64,000 nt of DNA. It comes from Burkholderia cepacia GG4 (lineage in GTDB: Bacteria; Pseudomonadota; Gammaproteobacteria; Burkholderiales; Burkholderiaceae). Below the pieces are notes generated by a model. It saw nothing but the letters and a program-made list of their open reading frames with translations, did not search any database and was not told the origin of the DNA. Location: NCBI RefSeq assembly GCF_000292915.1, contig NC_018513.1, positions 744,001 to 808,000 on the forward strand, given 5' to 3'. The position numbers and the translations under genes were made by a program. Of the stretch, positions 45,422 through 56,364 are shown in pieces. The number at the start of each line of letters is the position of its first letter. Within the stretch, counting starts at the first letter, position 1.

Positions 45422-46069
45422 ATGAAAAAGACGACCCTGAAATCGGTGTTTCTGACCGGCCTGCTGGTTCTCGTCCCGCTCGCGATCACGCTGTGGGTGC
45501 TCGGCCTCATCATCGGCACGATGGACCAGACGCTGCTGCTGCTGCCCGAATCGTGGCAGCCGGAGCGGATGCTCGGCTTCCACCTGCCGGGGATCGGCGC
45601 GGTGCTGACGCTCGCGTTCATCTTCGTCGTCGGGCTGGCTACGCGGAACTTCATCGGCCAGAAGCTCGTCACGTGGTGGAACGCGGTCGTGCGTCACATC
45701 CCGGTCGTCGGGCCGATCTACACGAGTGTCAAGCAGGTGTCGGACACGCTGCTGTCGAGCAGCGGCAATGCGTTTCGCAAGGCGCTGCTGATCGAATACC
45801 CGCGTCGCGGCTCGTATACGATCGCGTTTCTGACCGGCGCGCCCGGCGGCGACGTGGTCAACCATCTGACGGAAGAGTACGTGAGCGTGTACGTGCCCAC
45901 GACGCCGAACCCGACGTCGGGCTTCTTCCTGATGCTGCCGAAGAGCGAAGTCATCGAACTCGACATGTCGGTCGATGCCGCGCTCAAGTACATCGTCTCG
46001 ATGGGCGTCGTGGCGCCTCCGGCGCCGGCTCCGGCGCCCGCCCGCCGTCCCGTCGAGCCGCCGCTGTAA
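45422..46069 (+). CDS. DUF502 membrane protein
   Basis: A 215-residue inner-membrane protein with two N-terminal hydrophobic segments (about 7-30 and 55-75), then the DUF502 core HIPVVGPIYTSVKQVSDTL and FLTGAPGGDVVNHLTEEYVSVYVPTTPNPTSGFF, seen in parts. It ends in a Pro/Ala tail. The family is widespread and uncharacterised, with a plant relative (COV1) in vascular patterning. ATG 45419 one codon earlier is equally possible. Between the FmdB gene and aspS. Confidence 0.85.
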   Translation: MKKTTLKSVFLTGLLVLVPLAITLWVLGLIIGTMDQTLLLLPESWQPERMLGFHLPGIGAVLTLAFIFVVGLATRNFIGQKLVTWWNAVVRHIPVVGPIYTSVKQVSDTLLSSSGNAFRKALLIEYPRRGSYTIAFLTGAPGGDVVNHLTEEYVSVYVPTTPNPTSGFFLMLPKSEVIELDMSVDAALKYIVSMGVVAPPAPAPAPARRPVEPPL

Positions 46070-46136
46070 GTAAAGAATCATCGCCCGGGCCGCGCGTCGC
46101 GGCACCCGTTGATCAAACCGAACGAAAGCAAACATC

Positions 46137-47939
46137 ATGTCGATGCGTACTGAATACTGCGGTCTCGTGACCGAACACCTGCTGGGCCAAACCGTGTCGC
46201 TGTGCGGCTGGGTGCAGCGCCGCCGCGATCACGGCGGTGTGATCTTCATCGACCTGCGCGATCGTGAAGGCCTCGTGCAGGTGGTCTGCGACCCGGATCG
46301 CGCGGAAATGTTCGCGACCGCCGAAGGCGTGCGCAACGAGTTCTGCGTACAGATCAAGGGCCTCGTGCGCAACCGTCCGGAAGGCACGGTCAACGCCGGC
46401 CTGAAGAGCGGCAAGATCGAAGTGCTGTGCCACGAGCTGAACGTGCTGAACGCGTCGGTCACGCCGCCGTTCCAGCTCGACGACGACAACCTGTCGGAAA
46501 CGACGCGCCTCACGCATCGCGTGCTCGACCTGCGCCGTCCGCAGATGCAGCACAACCTGCGCCTGCGCTACCGCGTCGCGATCGAAGCGCGCAAGTACCT
46601 CGACGAGCAGGGCTTCATCGACATCGAAACGCCGATGCTGACGAAGAGCACGCCGGAAGGCGCGCGCGACTACCTCGTGCCGTCGCGCGTGAACGCGGGC
46701 CAGTTCTTCGCGCTGCCGCAGTCGCCGCAGCTGTTCAAGCAGCTGCTGATGGTCGCGAACTTCGACCGTTACTACCAGATCACCAAGTGCTTCCGCGACG
46801 AGGACCTCCGTGCCGACCGTCAGCCGGAATTCACGCAGATCGACTGCGAGACGTCGTTCCTTGGCGAGCAGGAGATCCGCGACCTGTTCGAAGACATGAT
46901 CCGTCACATCTTCAAGACGACGATCGACGTCGAGCTCGACGCGAAATTCCCGGTCATGCCGTACTCGGAAGCGATGGCGCGTTTCGGTTCGGACAAGCCG
47001 GACCTGCGCGTGCAGCTCGAGTTCACCGAGCTGACGGACGCGATGAAGGACGTCGACTTCAAGGTGTTCAGCACGCCGGCCAACGCGAAGGACGGCCGTG
47101 TCGCGGCGCTGCGCGTGCCGAAGGGCAGCGAGCTGTCGCGCGGCGACATCGACGGCTACACGGAATTCGTGCGCATCTACGGCGCGAAGGGCCTCGCATG
47201 GATCAAGGTCAACGAGAAGGCGAAGGGCCGCGACGGCCTGCAAAGCCCGATCGTCAAGAACCTGCACGACGCGTCGATCGCGGCGATCCTCGAGCGCACC
47301 GGCGCTGAAGACGGCGACATCATCTTCTTCGCGGCCGACCGCGCGAAGGTCGTCAACGACAGCCTTGGCGCGCTGCGCCTGAAGATCGGCCATTCGGAAT
47401 TCGGCAAGGCGAACGGTCTGGTCCAGGCCGGCTGGAAGCCGCTGTGGGTCGTCGACTTCCCGATGTTCGAATACGACGACGAAGATGCGCGCTACGTCGC
47501 GGCTCACCACCCGTTCACGAGCCCGAAGGACGAGCACCTCGAGTACCTCGAGACCGATCCGGGCCGCTGCCTCGCGAAGGCGTACGACATGGTGCTGAAC
47601 GGCTGGGAAATCGGCGGCGGCTCGGTGCGTATCCACCGCGAGGAAGTGCAGAGCAAGGTGTTCCGCGCGCTGAAGATCGGCGCGGAAGAAGCCCAGCTGA
47701 AGTTCGGCTTCCTGCTGGACGCGCTGCAGTACGGCGCGCCGCCGCACGGCGGTATCGCATTCGGTCTCGACCGCATCGTCACGATGATGGCCGGTGCCGA
47801 CTCGATCCGCGACGTGATCGCGTTCCCGAAGACGCAGCGTGCGCAGGATCTGCTCACGCAGGCGCCGAGCCCGGTGGACGAGCGTCAGCTGCGCGAACTG
47901 CACATCCGCCTGCGTCAGCCGGAACAGCCGAAGGCGTAA
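46137..47939 (+). CDS. aspS: Aspartyl-tRNA synthetase (probably non-discriminating)
   Basis: A 600-residue bacterial-type class II synthetase: an OB-fold anticodon-binding domain (1-105), catalytic core with motif 2 [21 protein letters not shown] (seen in parts), a GAD insertion (about 280-420) and motif 3 [10 protein letters not shown]. It charges tRNA(Asp). His32 in RRRDHGG and Gly83 in RPEGTVN match residues that mark non-discriminating enzymes in Pseudomonas, rather than the Leu and Lys of E. coli. It probably also makes Asp-tRNA(Asn) for the GatCAB amidotransferase. A strong terminator follows. Confidence 0.96.
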   Translation: MSMRTEYCGLVTEHLLGQTVSLCGWVQRRRDHGGVIFIDLRDREGLVQVVCDPDRAEMFATAEGVRNEFCVQIKGLVRNRPEGTVNAGLKSGKIEVLCHELNVLNASVTPPFQLDDDNLSETTRLTHRVLDLRRPQMQHNLRLRYRVAIEARKYLDEQGFIDIETPMLTKSTPEGARDYLVPSRVNAGQFFALPQSPQLFKQLLMVANFDRYYQITKCFRDEDLRADRQPEFTQIDCETSFLGEQEIRDLFEDMIRHIFKTTIDVELDAKFPVMPYSEAMARFGSDKPDLRVQLEFTELTDAMKDVDFKVFSTPANAKDGRVAALRVPKGSELSRGDIDGYTEFVRIYGAKGLAWIKVNEKAKGRDGLQSPIVKNLHDASIAAILERTGAEDGDIIFFAADRAKVVNDSLGALRLKIGHSEFGKANGLVQAGWKPLWVVDFPMFEYDDEDARYVAAHHPFTSPKDEHLEYLETDPGRCLAKAYDMVLNGWEIGGGSVRIHREEVQSKVFRALKIGAEEAQLKFGFLLDALQYGAPPHGGIAFGLDRIVTMMAGADSIRDVIAFPKTQRAQDLLTQAPSPVDERQLRELHIRLRQPEQPKA

Positions 47940-47989
47940 CGCGCTTGTCGCAGGTCGTGGGCGCGGTAACGCGCGCACGACTCCCAATG

Positions 47990-48022
47990 AAAAAGGCGCC
48001 GTGGTGCGCCTTTTTCGTTTTT
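47990..48022 (+). terminator. Intrinsic terminator after aspS
   Basis: AAAAAGGCGC (47990-47999), loop CGTGGT, GCGCCTTTTT (48006-48015), then CGTTTTTT. Strong, and the A-rich left arm lets it work both ways. Confidence 0.92.
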
Positions 48023-48096
48023 TGCGGTACAGTCGCAGCACTTGCCGCCCGTTCGGGCACAGGCCGGCACACGGCCCGGTGCCGCATGAAACAAAG

Positions 48097-48591
48097 ATGA
48101 CGAAGCCGCCGAAAATCCCCGAATCCGTTCTCGTCGTGATCTATACGCCCGAACTCGACGTGCTGGTGATCAAGCGCGCCGACCAGCCCGATTTCTGGCA
48201 ATCGGTGACCGGATCGAAGGACACGCTCGACGAGCCGCTCGCGCTGACGGCCGCGCGTGAAGTGGCCGAGGAAACCGGCATCTCGGTCGGGTCGCACGAC
48301 GTGCCGGCCAGTGCGCTGATCGACTGGCACCACCGGCTCGAATACACGATCTATCCGCAATACCTGCATCGCTACGCACCGGGCGTCACGCGCAATGTCG
48401 AGCACTGGTTCGGCCTGTGCGTGCCGCGCCGCGTCGACGTGACGCTGTCGCCGCGCGAGCATGTCGACCACGCGTGGCTGCCGTACCGCGAAGCCGCAGC
48501 ACGCTGTTTCTCGCCGTCGAACGCCGAGGCGATCCTGCAATTGCCCGTGCGCGCGGCGCTCGCGCGGGTGCCGCACGGCTCGTCCGCATGA
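48097..48591 (+). CDS. nudB: Dihydroneopterin triphosphate pyrophosphatase NudB (Nudix)
   Basis: A 164-residue Nudix hydrolase. The Nudix box runs GSKDTLDEPLALTAAREVAEETGI (seen in parts; REVAEE with preceding Gly and Glu). Other NudB features are VLVVIYTPELDVLVIKRAD, FWQSVTGS and NVEHWFGLCVP. It removes pyrophosphate from dihydroneopterin triphosphate in folate synthesis. In betaproteobacteria nudB commonly follows aspS. Its stop overlaps the clsB start by ATGA. Confidence 0.9.
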   Translation: MTKPPKIPESVLVVIYTPELDVLVIKRADQPDFWQSVTGSKDTLDEPLALTAAREVAEETGISVGSHDVPASALIDWHHRLEYTIYPQYLHRYAPGVTRNVEHWFGLCVPRRVDVTLSPREHVDHAWLPYREAAARCFSPSNAEAILQLPVRAALARVPHGSSA

Positions 48592-49862
48592 ATGCGGAAA
48601 CCCGCAAGCGCTTCGCGCAATTGCGGCAGATGTTCCTGCAGGAGCGCGGCTCCGCGTCGCGACTCGCGTTTACGGCCGGCAACACGGTGCGGCTGTGCGA
48701 GACCGGCGGCGAATTCTTCCACGCGCTGATCGAACGCATCGACGCCGCGCACGAGCAGGTCATGCTCGAAACCTACATCTTTTGCGACGACGCGGCCGGC
48801 CGCCCGGTATCGGATGCGCTGATCCGCGCGGCGCAGCGCGGCGTGCGCGTGCGCGTGATCACCGACGGCATCGGCACCGCGCGCCTGCCGCTGTTTGACA
48901 CGTGGGCCAAGGCCGGCGTCGAGCACTGCATCTACAACCGTTTCCTGTTTGGCCGTTTCGGCTTTTCTCGCACGCACCGCAAGCTCGCGGTGATCGATCA
49001 TGCGGTCGCGTTCTGCGGCGGGATCAACATCGTCGACGACTACACGCAGGGCAGCGCGACGCTGCCGTTTCCGCGCTGGGATTTCGCGGTCGAGATGGCC
49101 GGGCCGGCGGTGTCCGACGTGGGCGCCGCGTTCGAGCTGCAGTGGCACCGGATCCAGTTCGGCCACAAGCCGTATGCGCAGTACGCGGCCGGGCTGCACG
49201 GCGGTGAAGCGTTCCCGGACATGTTCCGGCGCTGGATGCGCAGCCACCGGTGGGTCAAGGCCGGCGCGCTGCGGGTCGTGACGGAGCCGAGCGTCGCGTT
49301 CGTCGCGCGCGACAACGTCGTGAACCGCCGCGCGATCGAGAAGACCTATCTCGCGGCGATCGGCCAGGCGCGCCACCGGATCCTGCTCGCGAACCCGTAC
49401 TTCATGCCCGGCCGCAAGCTGCGCCGCGCGCTGACGGGCGCCGCGCGACGCGGCGTCGACGTGCGGATCCTGATCGGCCGCAAGGAATTCACGGCGCTCG
49501 ATACGGCCGTGCCGTTCCTGTATCACGCGCTGCTGCGCGCGGGCGTGCGGGTGGCGGAATATGACAAGACGATCCTGCACGGCAAGGTCGCGGTAATCGA
49601 CGACAATTGGGCGACGGTCGGCTCGTCGAACCTGGACGCGCTGAGCCTGATGCTGAACAATGAGGCCAACGTCGTGCTGGTGCGCTACGACGCGGTCACG
49701 AACGAACTGCGCGACGCGATCGCGGCGGCCTTCGCCGAAGGCCGCGAAATCGACGCCGCCCGGTACGCCGCGCGGCCGCGCATCGAGCGTGCGCTGAACT
49801 GGCTCGCGTACAACACGTACCGCCTCGTGATGAAGGCGCTGACGGTCGGCGGTTACGACTAA
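48588..49862 (+). CDS. clsB: Cardiolipin synthase B-like phospholipase D-family protein
   Basis: A 424-residue protein with two HKD motifs: THRKLAVIDHAVAFCGGINI and LHGKVAVIDDNWATVGSSNLD (seen in parts), plus the YIFCDDAAGRPVSDAL segment of ClsB. ClsB condenses two phosphatidylglycerols, or PG with glycerol, to form cardiolipin or PG. No signal peptide or lipobox is seen, in contrast to the ClsC-like lipoprotein at 19321. Coupled to nudB by ATGA. A palindrome (49884-49899) follows. Confidence 0.9.
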   Translation: MNAETRKRFAQLRQMFLQERGSASRLAFTAGNTVRLCETGGEFFHALIERIDAAHEQVMLETYIFCDDAAGRPVSDALIRAAQRGVRVRVITDGIGTARLPLFDTWAKAGVEHCIYNRFLFGRFGFSRTHRKLAVIDHAVAFCGGINIVDDYTQGSATLPFPRWDFAVEMAGPAVSDVGAAFELQWHRIQFGHKPYAQYAAGLHGGEAFPDMFRRWMRSHRWVKAGALRVVTEPSVAFVARDNVVNRRAIEKTYLAAIGQARHRILLANPYFMPGRKLRRALTGAARRGVDVRILIGRKEFTALDTAVPFLYHALLRAGVRVAEYDKTILHGKVAVIDDNWATVGSSNLDALSLMLNNEANVVLVRYDAVTNELRDAIAAAFAEGREIDAARYAARPRIERALNWLAYNTYRLVMKALTVGGYD

Positions 49863-49883
49863 GCGTTCGCTTCAAAAATCTGT

Positions 49884-49899
49884 CCGCACGTTCGTGCGG
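49884..49899. terminator. Palindrome after clsB, possible terminator
   Basis: CCGCACG-TT-CGTGCGG, 22 bases after the stop. Four A residues follow, so a T run exists only for the opposite strand. It could end leftward or rightward transcripts weakly. Confidence 0.4.
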
Positions 49900-49971
49900 A
49901 AAAGCCGCTCCGGTCCCGCCGGAATCGCGCAAAATAGCGGCTCGGTTAGACACCGGTTTCTAATAATTTCC

Positions 49972-50037
49972 TTGTTTCGCGAGCGGCCGCACTCAATAAT
50001 AGTACGGCCGTTCGATTTTATTCGAACCCCCGAACGG
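49972..50037 (+). promoter_or_regulatory. Promoter and inverted repeat in front of the TetR gene
   Basis: TTGTTT (49972-49977), a 17-base spacer and AATAAT (49995-50000) predict a start near 50007. CCGTTCG (50008-50014) and CGAACGG (50031-50037) form a 7-base inverted repeat right after it, with an inner TTCGAA at 50021-50026. The region is AT-rich compared with the genes. A likely autoregulatory TetR site. Confidence 0.55.
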
Positions 50038-50051
50038 TTACAGAAAAAGCT

Positions 50052-50651
50052 ATGCGAAAAGGCGAACAGACGCGTGCCGCGATACTTGAAGCTGCATTGG
50101 ACCTCGCCAGCCGTGACGGGCTGGAGGGGCTGACGATCGGCCTGCTGGCCGAGCGCATGCAGATGAGCAAGAGCGGCGTGTTCGCGCACTTCGGATCGCG
50201 CGAAGACCTGCAGGTCGAGGTCGTCCGCGAGTATCACCATCGTTTCGAAAACGAGGTGTTCTTTCCGAGCCTGCGCGAGGCGCGCGGCTTGCCGCGCCTG
50301 CGGGCGATGCTGGCCCGCTGGACGGAGAAGCGCATCCAGGAGGTGACGACCGGATGCATCTACATCAGCGGTGCCGTCGAGTACGACGACCGGCCTGACA
50401 GCCCCGTGCGCGAGCAGTTGATCGCGAGCGTGACGGCCTGGCGTGCCGCGATGCTGCGTGCCATTTCGCAGGCGAAGGAAGAAGGCCATCTGCGTGCGGA
50501 TACCGATCCGGACCTGATGCTCTTCGAGTTGTACAGCTTCACGCTCGGCCTGCATCACGACGCACGTTTCCTGCATTCGCCGGATGCCGTGCGCCTCACG
50601 TGGGCCGCGCTGGAAAAGACGATTGTTTCGTATCAGAGCGAGAGCCGTTAG
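50052..50651 (+). CDS. TetR-family regulator of the beta-oxidation operon
   Basis: A 199-residue TetR-type repressor: an N-terminal helix-turn-helix (TRAAILEAALDLASRDGLEGLTIGLLAERMQMSKSGVFAHFGSRE, seen in parts, recognition helix SKSGVFAHF) and an all-helical ligand domain. It lies 58 bases before a beta-oxidation operon on the same strand, so it probably responds to acyl-CoA and controls these genes. The inverted repeat at 50008-50037 is the candidate site. Confidence 0.87.
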   Translation: MRKGEQTRAAILEAALDLASRDGLEGLTIGLLAERMQMSKSGVFAHFGSREDLQVEVVREYHHRFENEVFFPSLREARGLPRLRAMLARWTEKRIQEVTTGCIYISGAVEYDDRPDSPVREQLIASVTAWRAAMLRAISQAKEEGHLRADTDPDLMLFELYSFTLGLHHDARFLHSPDAVRLTWAALEKTIVSYQSESR

Positions 50652-50709
50652 CGGCGCGTGACCCGCCCGCCAGGAGCTCGAGCCGTTTTGCCCACCTTTG
50701 GAGAGAGTC

Positions 50710-52497
50710 ATGGGACAGTACGCCGCGCCGCTGCGCGACATGCAATTCGTGTTGCACGAGCTTCTGAACGTCGAAGCCGAAGTCAAGCAAATGCCCAAGC
50801 ATGCGGACCTCGACGCCGACACGATCAACCAGGTCCTCGAGGAGGCGGGCAAGTTCTGCTCCGAGGTACTGTTCCCGCTGAACCAGGTCGGCGACCGCGA
50901 AGGCTGCACGTATGAAGGCGACGGCGTCGTGAAGACCCCGACCGGCTTCAAGGAAGCGTATCAGCAGTACGTCGAGGCCGGCTGGCCGGCACTCGGCTGC
51001 GATCCGGACTACGGCGGCCAGGGCCTGCCCGCGTTCGTGAACAACGCGCTCTACGAAATGCTGAACTCGGCGAACCAGGCGTGGACGATGTATCCGGGCC
51101 TGTCGCACGGCGCGTACGAATGCCTGCACGCGCACGGCGCGCCGGAACTCCAGAAACAGTATCTGCCGAAGCTCGTGTCGGGCGAATGGACGGGCACGAT
51201 GTGCCTGACCGAGCCGCACTGCGGCACCGACCTCGGCATCCTGCGCACCAAGGCCGAACCGAACGGCGACGGCTCGTACTCGATCAGCGGCACGAAGATC
51301 TTCATCTCGAGCGGCGAGCACGACATGTCGAAGAACATCATCCACCTCGTGCTCGCGCGCCTGCCGGACGCGCCGCAAGGCACGAAGGGGATCTCGCTGT
51401 TCATCGTGCCGAAGTTCATTCCGGACGCCGCGGGCGAGCCGGGCGAGCGCAACGGCATCAAGTGCGGCTCGATCGAACACAAGATGGGCATCCACGGCAA
51501 CTCGACGTGCGTGATGAACCTCGACAGCGCGAAGGGCTGGATGGTCGGCGAGCCGAACAAGGGCCTCAACGCGATGTTCGTGATGATGAACGCCGCGCGT
51601 CTGGGCGTCGGCATGCAGGGCCTGGGGCTCACGGAAGTCGCGTACCAGAACTCGCTGACGTATGCGAAGGAACGCCTGCAGATGCGTTCGCTGACGGGCC
51701 CGAAGGCACCGGACAAGCCGGCCGACCCGATCATCGTGCACCCGGACGTGCGCCGCATGCTGCTCACGCAGAAGGCCTACGCGGAAGGCGCACGCGCGTT
51801 CACGTACTGGTCCGCGCTGCAGATCGACAAGGAGCTGTCGCACGGTGACGAAGCGGTGCGCAAGGAAGCGGCCGACCTCGTCGCGCTGCTCACGCCGATC
51901 ATCAAGGCGTTCCTGACCGACAACGCGTTCGAGTCGACCAACCACGCGATGCAGATCTACGGCGGCCACGGCTTCATCTCCGAGTGGGGCATGGAGCAGT
52001 ACGTGCGCGACGCGCGGATCAACATGATCTACGAAGGCACGAACTCGATCCAGTCGCTCGACCTGCTGGGCCGCAAGGTGCTCGGCGACATGGGCGCGAA
52101 GCTGAAGAAGTTCGGCAAGCTCGTCACCGAATTCGCGGAAGCCGAAGGCGTGAAGCCGGAGATGGCCGAGTTCATCAACCCCCTCGCCGACATCGGCGAC
52201 AAGGTGCAGAAGCTGACGATGGAAATCGGCATGAAGGCGATGCAGAACCCGGACGAAGTCGGCGCTGCCGCCGTGCCGTACCTGCGCACCGTCGGCCACC
52301 TGGTGTTCTCGTACTTCTGGGCGCGCATGGCGCGTCTCGCCCTCGACAACGAAGCGTCGGGCGATCCGTTCTACAAGTCGAAGCTCGCGACGGCCCGCTT
52401 CTACTTCGCGCGCCTGCTGCCTGAGACGGCAGCGACGATCCGCGCCGCGCGCGCCGGTTCGAAGACGATGATGGAAGTCGACGAATCGCTGTTCTGA
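50710..52497 (+). CDS. Acyl-CoA dehydrogenase (C-terminal extended, FadE5-like)
   Basis: A 595-residue FAD enzyme, longer than the 380-residue short type. The acyl-CoA dehydrogenase domains are visible (MCLTEPHCGTDLG, SGTKIFISSGEHD, GYGGHGF-like IYGGHGFISEWG). Catalytic Glu442 is in IYEGTNSIQS, and an extra C-terminal domain (about 470-595) follows. It introduces the trans-2 double bond in acyl-CoA. First enzyme of the operon, 58 bases after the TetR gene. Chain-length preference is unknown. Confidence 0.92.
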   Translation: MGQYAAPLRDMQFVLHELLNVEAEVKQMPKHADLDADTINQVLEEAGKFCSEVLFPLNQVGDREGCTYEGDGVVKTPTGFKEAYQQYVEAGWPALGCDPDYGGQGLPAFVNNALYEMLNSANQAWTMYPGLSHGAYECLHAHGAPELQKQYLPKLVSGEWTGTMCLTEPHCGTDLGILRTKAEPNGDGSYSISGTKIFISSGEHDMSKNIIHLVLARLPDAPQGTKGISLFIVPKFIPDAAGEPGERNGIKCGSIEHKMGIHGNSTCVMNLDSAKGWMVGEPNKGLNAMFVMMNAARLGVGMQGLGLTEVAYQNSLTYAKERLQMRSLTGPKAPDKPADPIIVHPDVRRMLLTQKAYAEGARAFTYWSALQIDKELSHGDEAVRKEAADLVALLTPIIKAFLTDNAFESTNHAMQIYGGHGFISEWGMEQYVRDARINMIYEGTNSIQSLDLLGRKVLGDMGAKLKKFGKLVTEFAEAEGVKPEMAEFINPLADIGDKVQKLTMEIGMKAMQNPDEVGAAAVPYLRTVGHLVFSYFWARMARLALDNEASGDPFYKSKLATARFYFARLLPETAATIRAARAGSKTMMEVDESLF

Positions 52498-52610
52498 CGC
52501 GAGTCCGGGCGGTGCGCGCCGCGCGCCGCCCGAACGCAACGGTTCCTGGTACTCACTTCGCCGTGCAGCCCTCACAACCCGCGCTGCACGACACTATCCG
52601 GAGACATCCC

Positions 52611-55046
52611 GTGAGCAATTTCCTGATTCGCAAGGTCGCCGTGCTGGGCGCCGGCGTGATGGGCGCGCAGATCGCCGCGCACCTCGTCAACGCGCGCGTG
52701 CCGGTGCTGCTGTTCGACCTGCCGGCCAAGGAAGGCCCGAAAAACGCGATCGCGCTGAAGGCGATCGAGAACCTGAAGAAGCTGTCGCCCGCGCCGTTCG
52801 GCGTGAAGGACGACGCGAAATACCTCGAAGCCGCGAACTACGAAGACGACATCGCGAAGCTCGCCGAGTGCGACGTCGTGATCGAAGCGATCGCCGAGCG
52901 GATGGACTGGAAGCACGACCTGTACAAGAAGGTCGCACCGCACATCGCGCCGAATGCGATCTTCGCGACCAATACGTCTGGCCTGTCGATCACGAAGCTG
53001 TCCGAAGGTTTCTCGGACGAGCTGAAGTCGCGCTTCTGCGGCGTGCACTTCTTCAACCCGCCGCGCTACATGCACCTCGTCGAGCTGATCCCGACCGCGC
53101 ATACGCGTCCGGAGATCCTCGACCAGCTCGAAACCTTCCTGACGAGCATCGTCGGCAAGGGCGTCGTGCGCGCAAAGGACACGCCGAACTTCATCGCGAA
53201 CCGTGTCGGCATCTTCTCGATCCTCGCGGTGATCACCGAGGCCGCGAAGTTCGGCCTGCGCTTCGACGAAGTCGACGACCTGACGGGCAGCCGCCTCGGC
53301 CGCGCGAAGTCGGCGACGTTCCGCACCGCGGACGTGGTCGGCCTCGACACGATGGCGCACGTGATCAAGACGATGCAGGACAACCTCGCCGACGATCCGT
53401 TCTTCCCGGTCTACCAGACGCCCGCCGTGCTCGCCGAGCTGGTGAAGCAGGGCGCGCTCGGCCAGAAGACGGGCGGCGGTTTCTACAAGAAGGAAGGCAA
53501 GGCGATCAAGGTGCTCGACGCGAAGACGGGCAGCTACGTGGATTCGGGCGCGAAGGCGGACGAAACAGTCGGCCGCATCCTGAAGCGTCCGCCGGCGGAA
53601 CGCCTGAAGCTGCTGCGCGAGACGGACCATCCGCACGCGCAGTTCCTGTGGTCGATCTTCCGCGACGTGTTCCACTACATCGGCGTGCATCTCGAGTCGA
53701 TCGCCGACAACGCGCGCGACGTCGACCTCGCGATCCGCTGGGGCTTCGGCTGGAACGAAGGCCCGTTCGAAGGCTGGCAGGCCGCCGGCTGGAAACAGGT
53801 CGCCGAGTGGGTGCAGGAAGACATCGCGGCCGGCAAGGCGCTCGCGAACGTGCCGCTGCCGTCGTGGGTGCTAGAAGGCCCGGTCGCCGAGCAGGGCGGC
53901 GTGCACACGGCCGAAGGCTCGTGGGCACCGGCATCGAAGCGCTTCGTGCCGCGTTCGGACCTCGCGGTCTACGACAAGCAGGTATTCCGCGCGCCGCTCC
54001 TCGGCGAAGCGGGCACCGATCCGAAGATGTACGGCAAGACGCTGTTCGAAACCGACGCGGTGCGTGCATGGGTCGATGATCGCGCAGGCGAGGACGACGT
54101 CGTGATCGTGTCGTTCAAGTCGAAGATGAACACGATCGGACCGAGCGTGATCGACGGCCTCGTGCAGGCGATCGAGCTCGCGGAGCAGGACTACAAGGGC
54201 GTGGTGATCTGGCAGCCGACCTCGCTGAAGCTCGGCACGCCGGGGGGCCCGTTCTCGGCCGGTGCGAACCTCGAAGAGGCGATGCCCGCGTTCATGATGG
54301 GCGGCGCGAAGGGCATCGAGCCGTTCGTGAAGAAGTTCCAGGAAGGCATGCTGCGCGTGAAGTACGCGAACGTGCCGGTTGTCGCGGCCGTGTCGGGCAT
54401 CGCGCTCGGCGGCGGGTGCGAGCTGATGCTGCACAGCGCGAAGCGCGTCGTGCACGTCGAGAGCTACATCGGTCTCGTCGAAGTGGGCGTCGGCCTCGTG
54501 CCGGCGGGCGGCGGCCTGAAGGAAGCGGCGCTGCGCGCAGCGGATGCCGCGACCGCCGCGAACGCGACCACCGACATCCTGAAGTTCGTCACGAAGTCGT
54601 TCGAGAACGCGGCGATGGCGAAGGTCTCGGCGTCCGCGCACGATGCACGTGCGATGGGCTACGTGAAGCCGTCCGACACGATCATCTTCAACGTGTTCGA
54701 ACTGCTCGACACCGCGAAGAAGGAAGCGCGTGCGCTGGCCGCCACCGGCTACCGTGCACCGCTGCGCGCGAAGGACGTGCCGGTCGCAGGCCGTTCGGCG
54801 ATCGCGACGATCAAGGCATCGCTCGTCAACATGCGTGACGGTCGTTTCATCAGCGACCACGACTACCTGATCGCGAGCCGCATAGCCGAAGCCGTGTGCG
54901 GCGGCGACGTCGAAGCCGGCAGCCTGGTCGACGAGCAGTGGCTGCTCGCGCTGGAGCGCCGTGCGTTCGTCGAGTTGCTCGGCACGCAGAAGACGCAGGA
55001 ACGGATCATGGGCATGTTGCAGACCGGCAAGCCGGTGCGTAACTGA
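52611..55046 (+). CDS. 3-hydroxyacyl-CoA dehydrogenase/enoyl-CoA hydratase fusion (HAD first)
   Basis: An 811-residue fusion. The N-terminal half is 3-hydroxyacyl-CoA dehydrogenase: NAD motif VLGAGVMGAQIA (about 11-22), NTSGLSI, and catalytic His in GVHFFNPPRYMHLVELI. The C-terminal half has a crotonase fold (GGPFSAGANLEE, VAAVSGIALGGGCELMLHS). The order HAD-then-hydratase is the reverse of E. coli FadB and like FadN of Bacillus. GTG 52611 has GGAGA six bases upstream. It performs hydration and oxidation of 2-enoyl-CoA, and works with the thiolase downstream. Confidence 0.92.
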   Translation: MSNFLIRKVAVLGAGVMGAQIAAHLVNARVPVLLFDLPAKEGPKNAIALKAIENLKKLSPAPFGVKDDAKYLEAANYEDDIAKLAECDVVIEAIAERMDWKHDLYKKVAPHIAPNAIFATNTSGLSITKLSEGFSDELKSRFCGVHFFNPPRYMHLVELIPTAHTRPEILDQLETFLTSIVGKGVVRAKDTPNFIANRVGIFSILAVITEAAKFGLRFDEVDDLTGSRLGRAKSATFRTADVVGLDTMAHVIKTMQDNLADDPFFPVYQTPAVLAELVKQGALGQKTGGGFYKKEGKAIKVLDAKTGSYVDSGAKADETVGRILKRPPAERLKLLRETDHPHAQFLWSIFRDVFHYIGVHLESIADNARDVDLAIRWGFGWNEGPFEGWQAAGWKQVAEWVQEDIAAGKALANVPLPSWVLEGPVAEQGGVHTAEGSWAPASKRFVPRSDLAVYDKQVFRAPLLGEAGTDPKMYGKTLFETDAVRAWVDDRAGEDDVVIVSFKSKMNTIGPSVIDGLVQAIELAEQDYKGVVIWQPTSLKLGTPGGPFSAGANLEEAMPAFMMGGAKGIEPFVKKFQEGMLRVKYANVPVVAAVSGIALGGGCELMLHSAKRVVHVESYIGLVEVGVGLVPAGGGLKEAALRAADAATAANATTDILKFVTKSFENAAMAKVSASAHDARAMGYVKPSDTIIFNVFELLDTAKKEARALAATGYRAPLRAKDVPVAGRSAIATIKASLVNMRDGRFISDHDYLIASRIAEAVCGGDVEAGSLVDEQWLLALERRAFVELLGTQKTQERIMGMLQTGKPVRN

Positions 55047-55073
55047 GCGAGCGGATAAGGCAAGGAGTCTCAA

Positions 55074-56273
<1,200 letters not shown>

Positions 56274-56296
56274 GCGGGACGCGACGCAAAGCGACG

Positions 56297-56332
56297 ACGG
56301 TGCGCGGGCCACGAGCTCGCGCACCGTTTTTC
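56297..56332 (+). terminator. Terminator between the thiolase and crotonase genes
   Basis: ACGGTGCGCG (56297-56306), loop of 11, CGCGCACCGT (56318-56327), T run to 56331. Strong; the crotonase gene beyond must be read through it or have its own start. Confidence 0.85.
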
Positions 56333-56364
56333 ATTCCGGTAGAGGAAAGTCAAAGGAGACGGTT

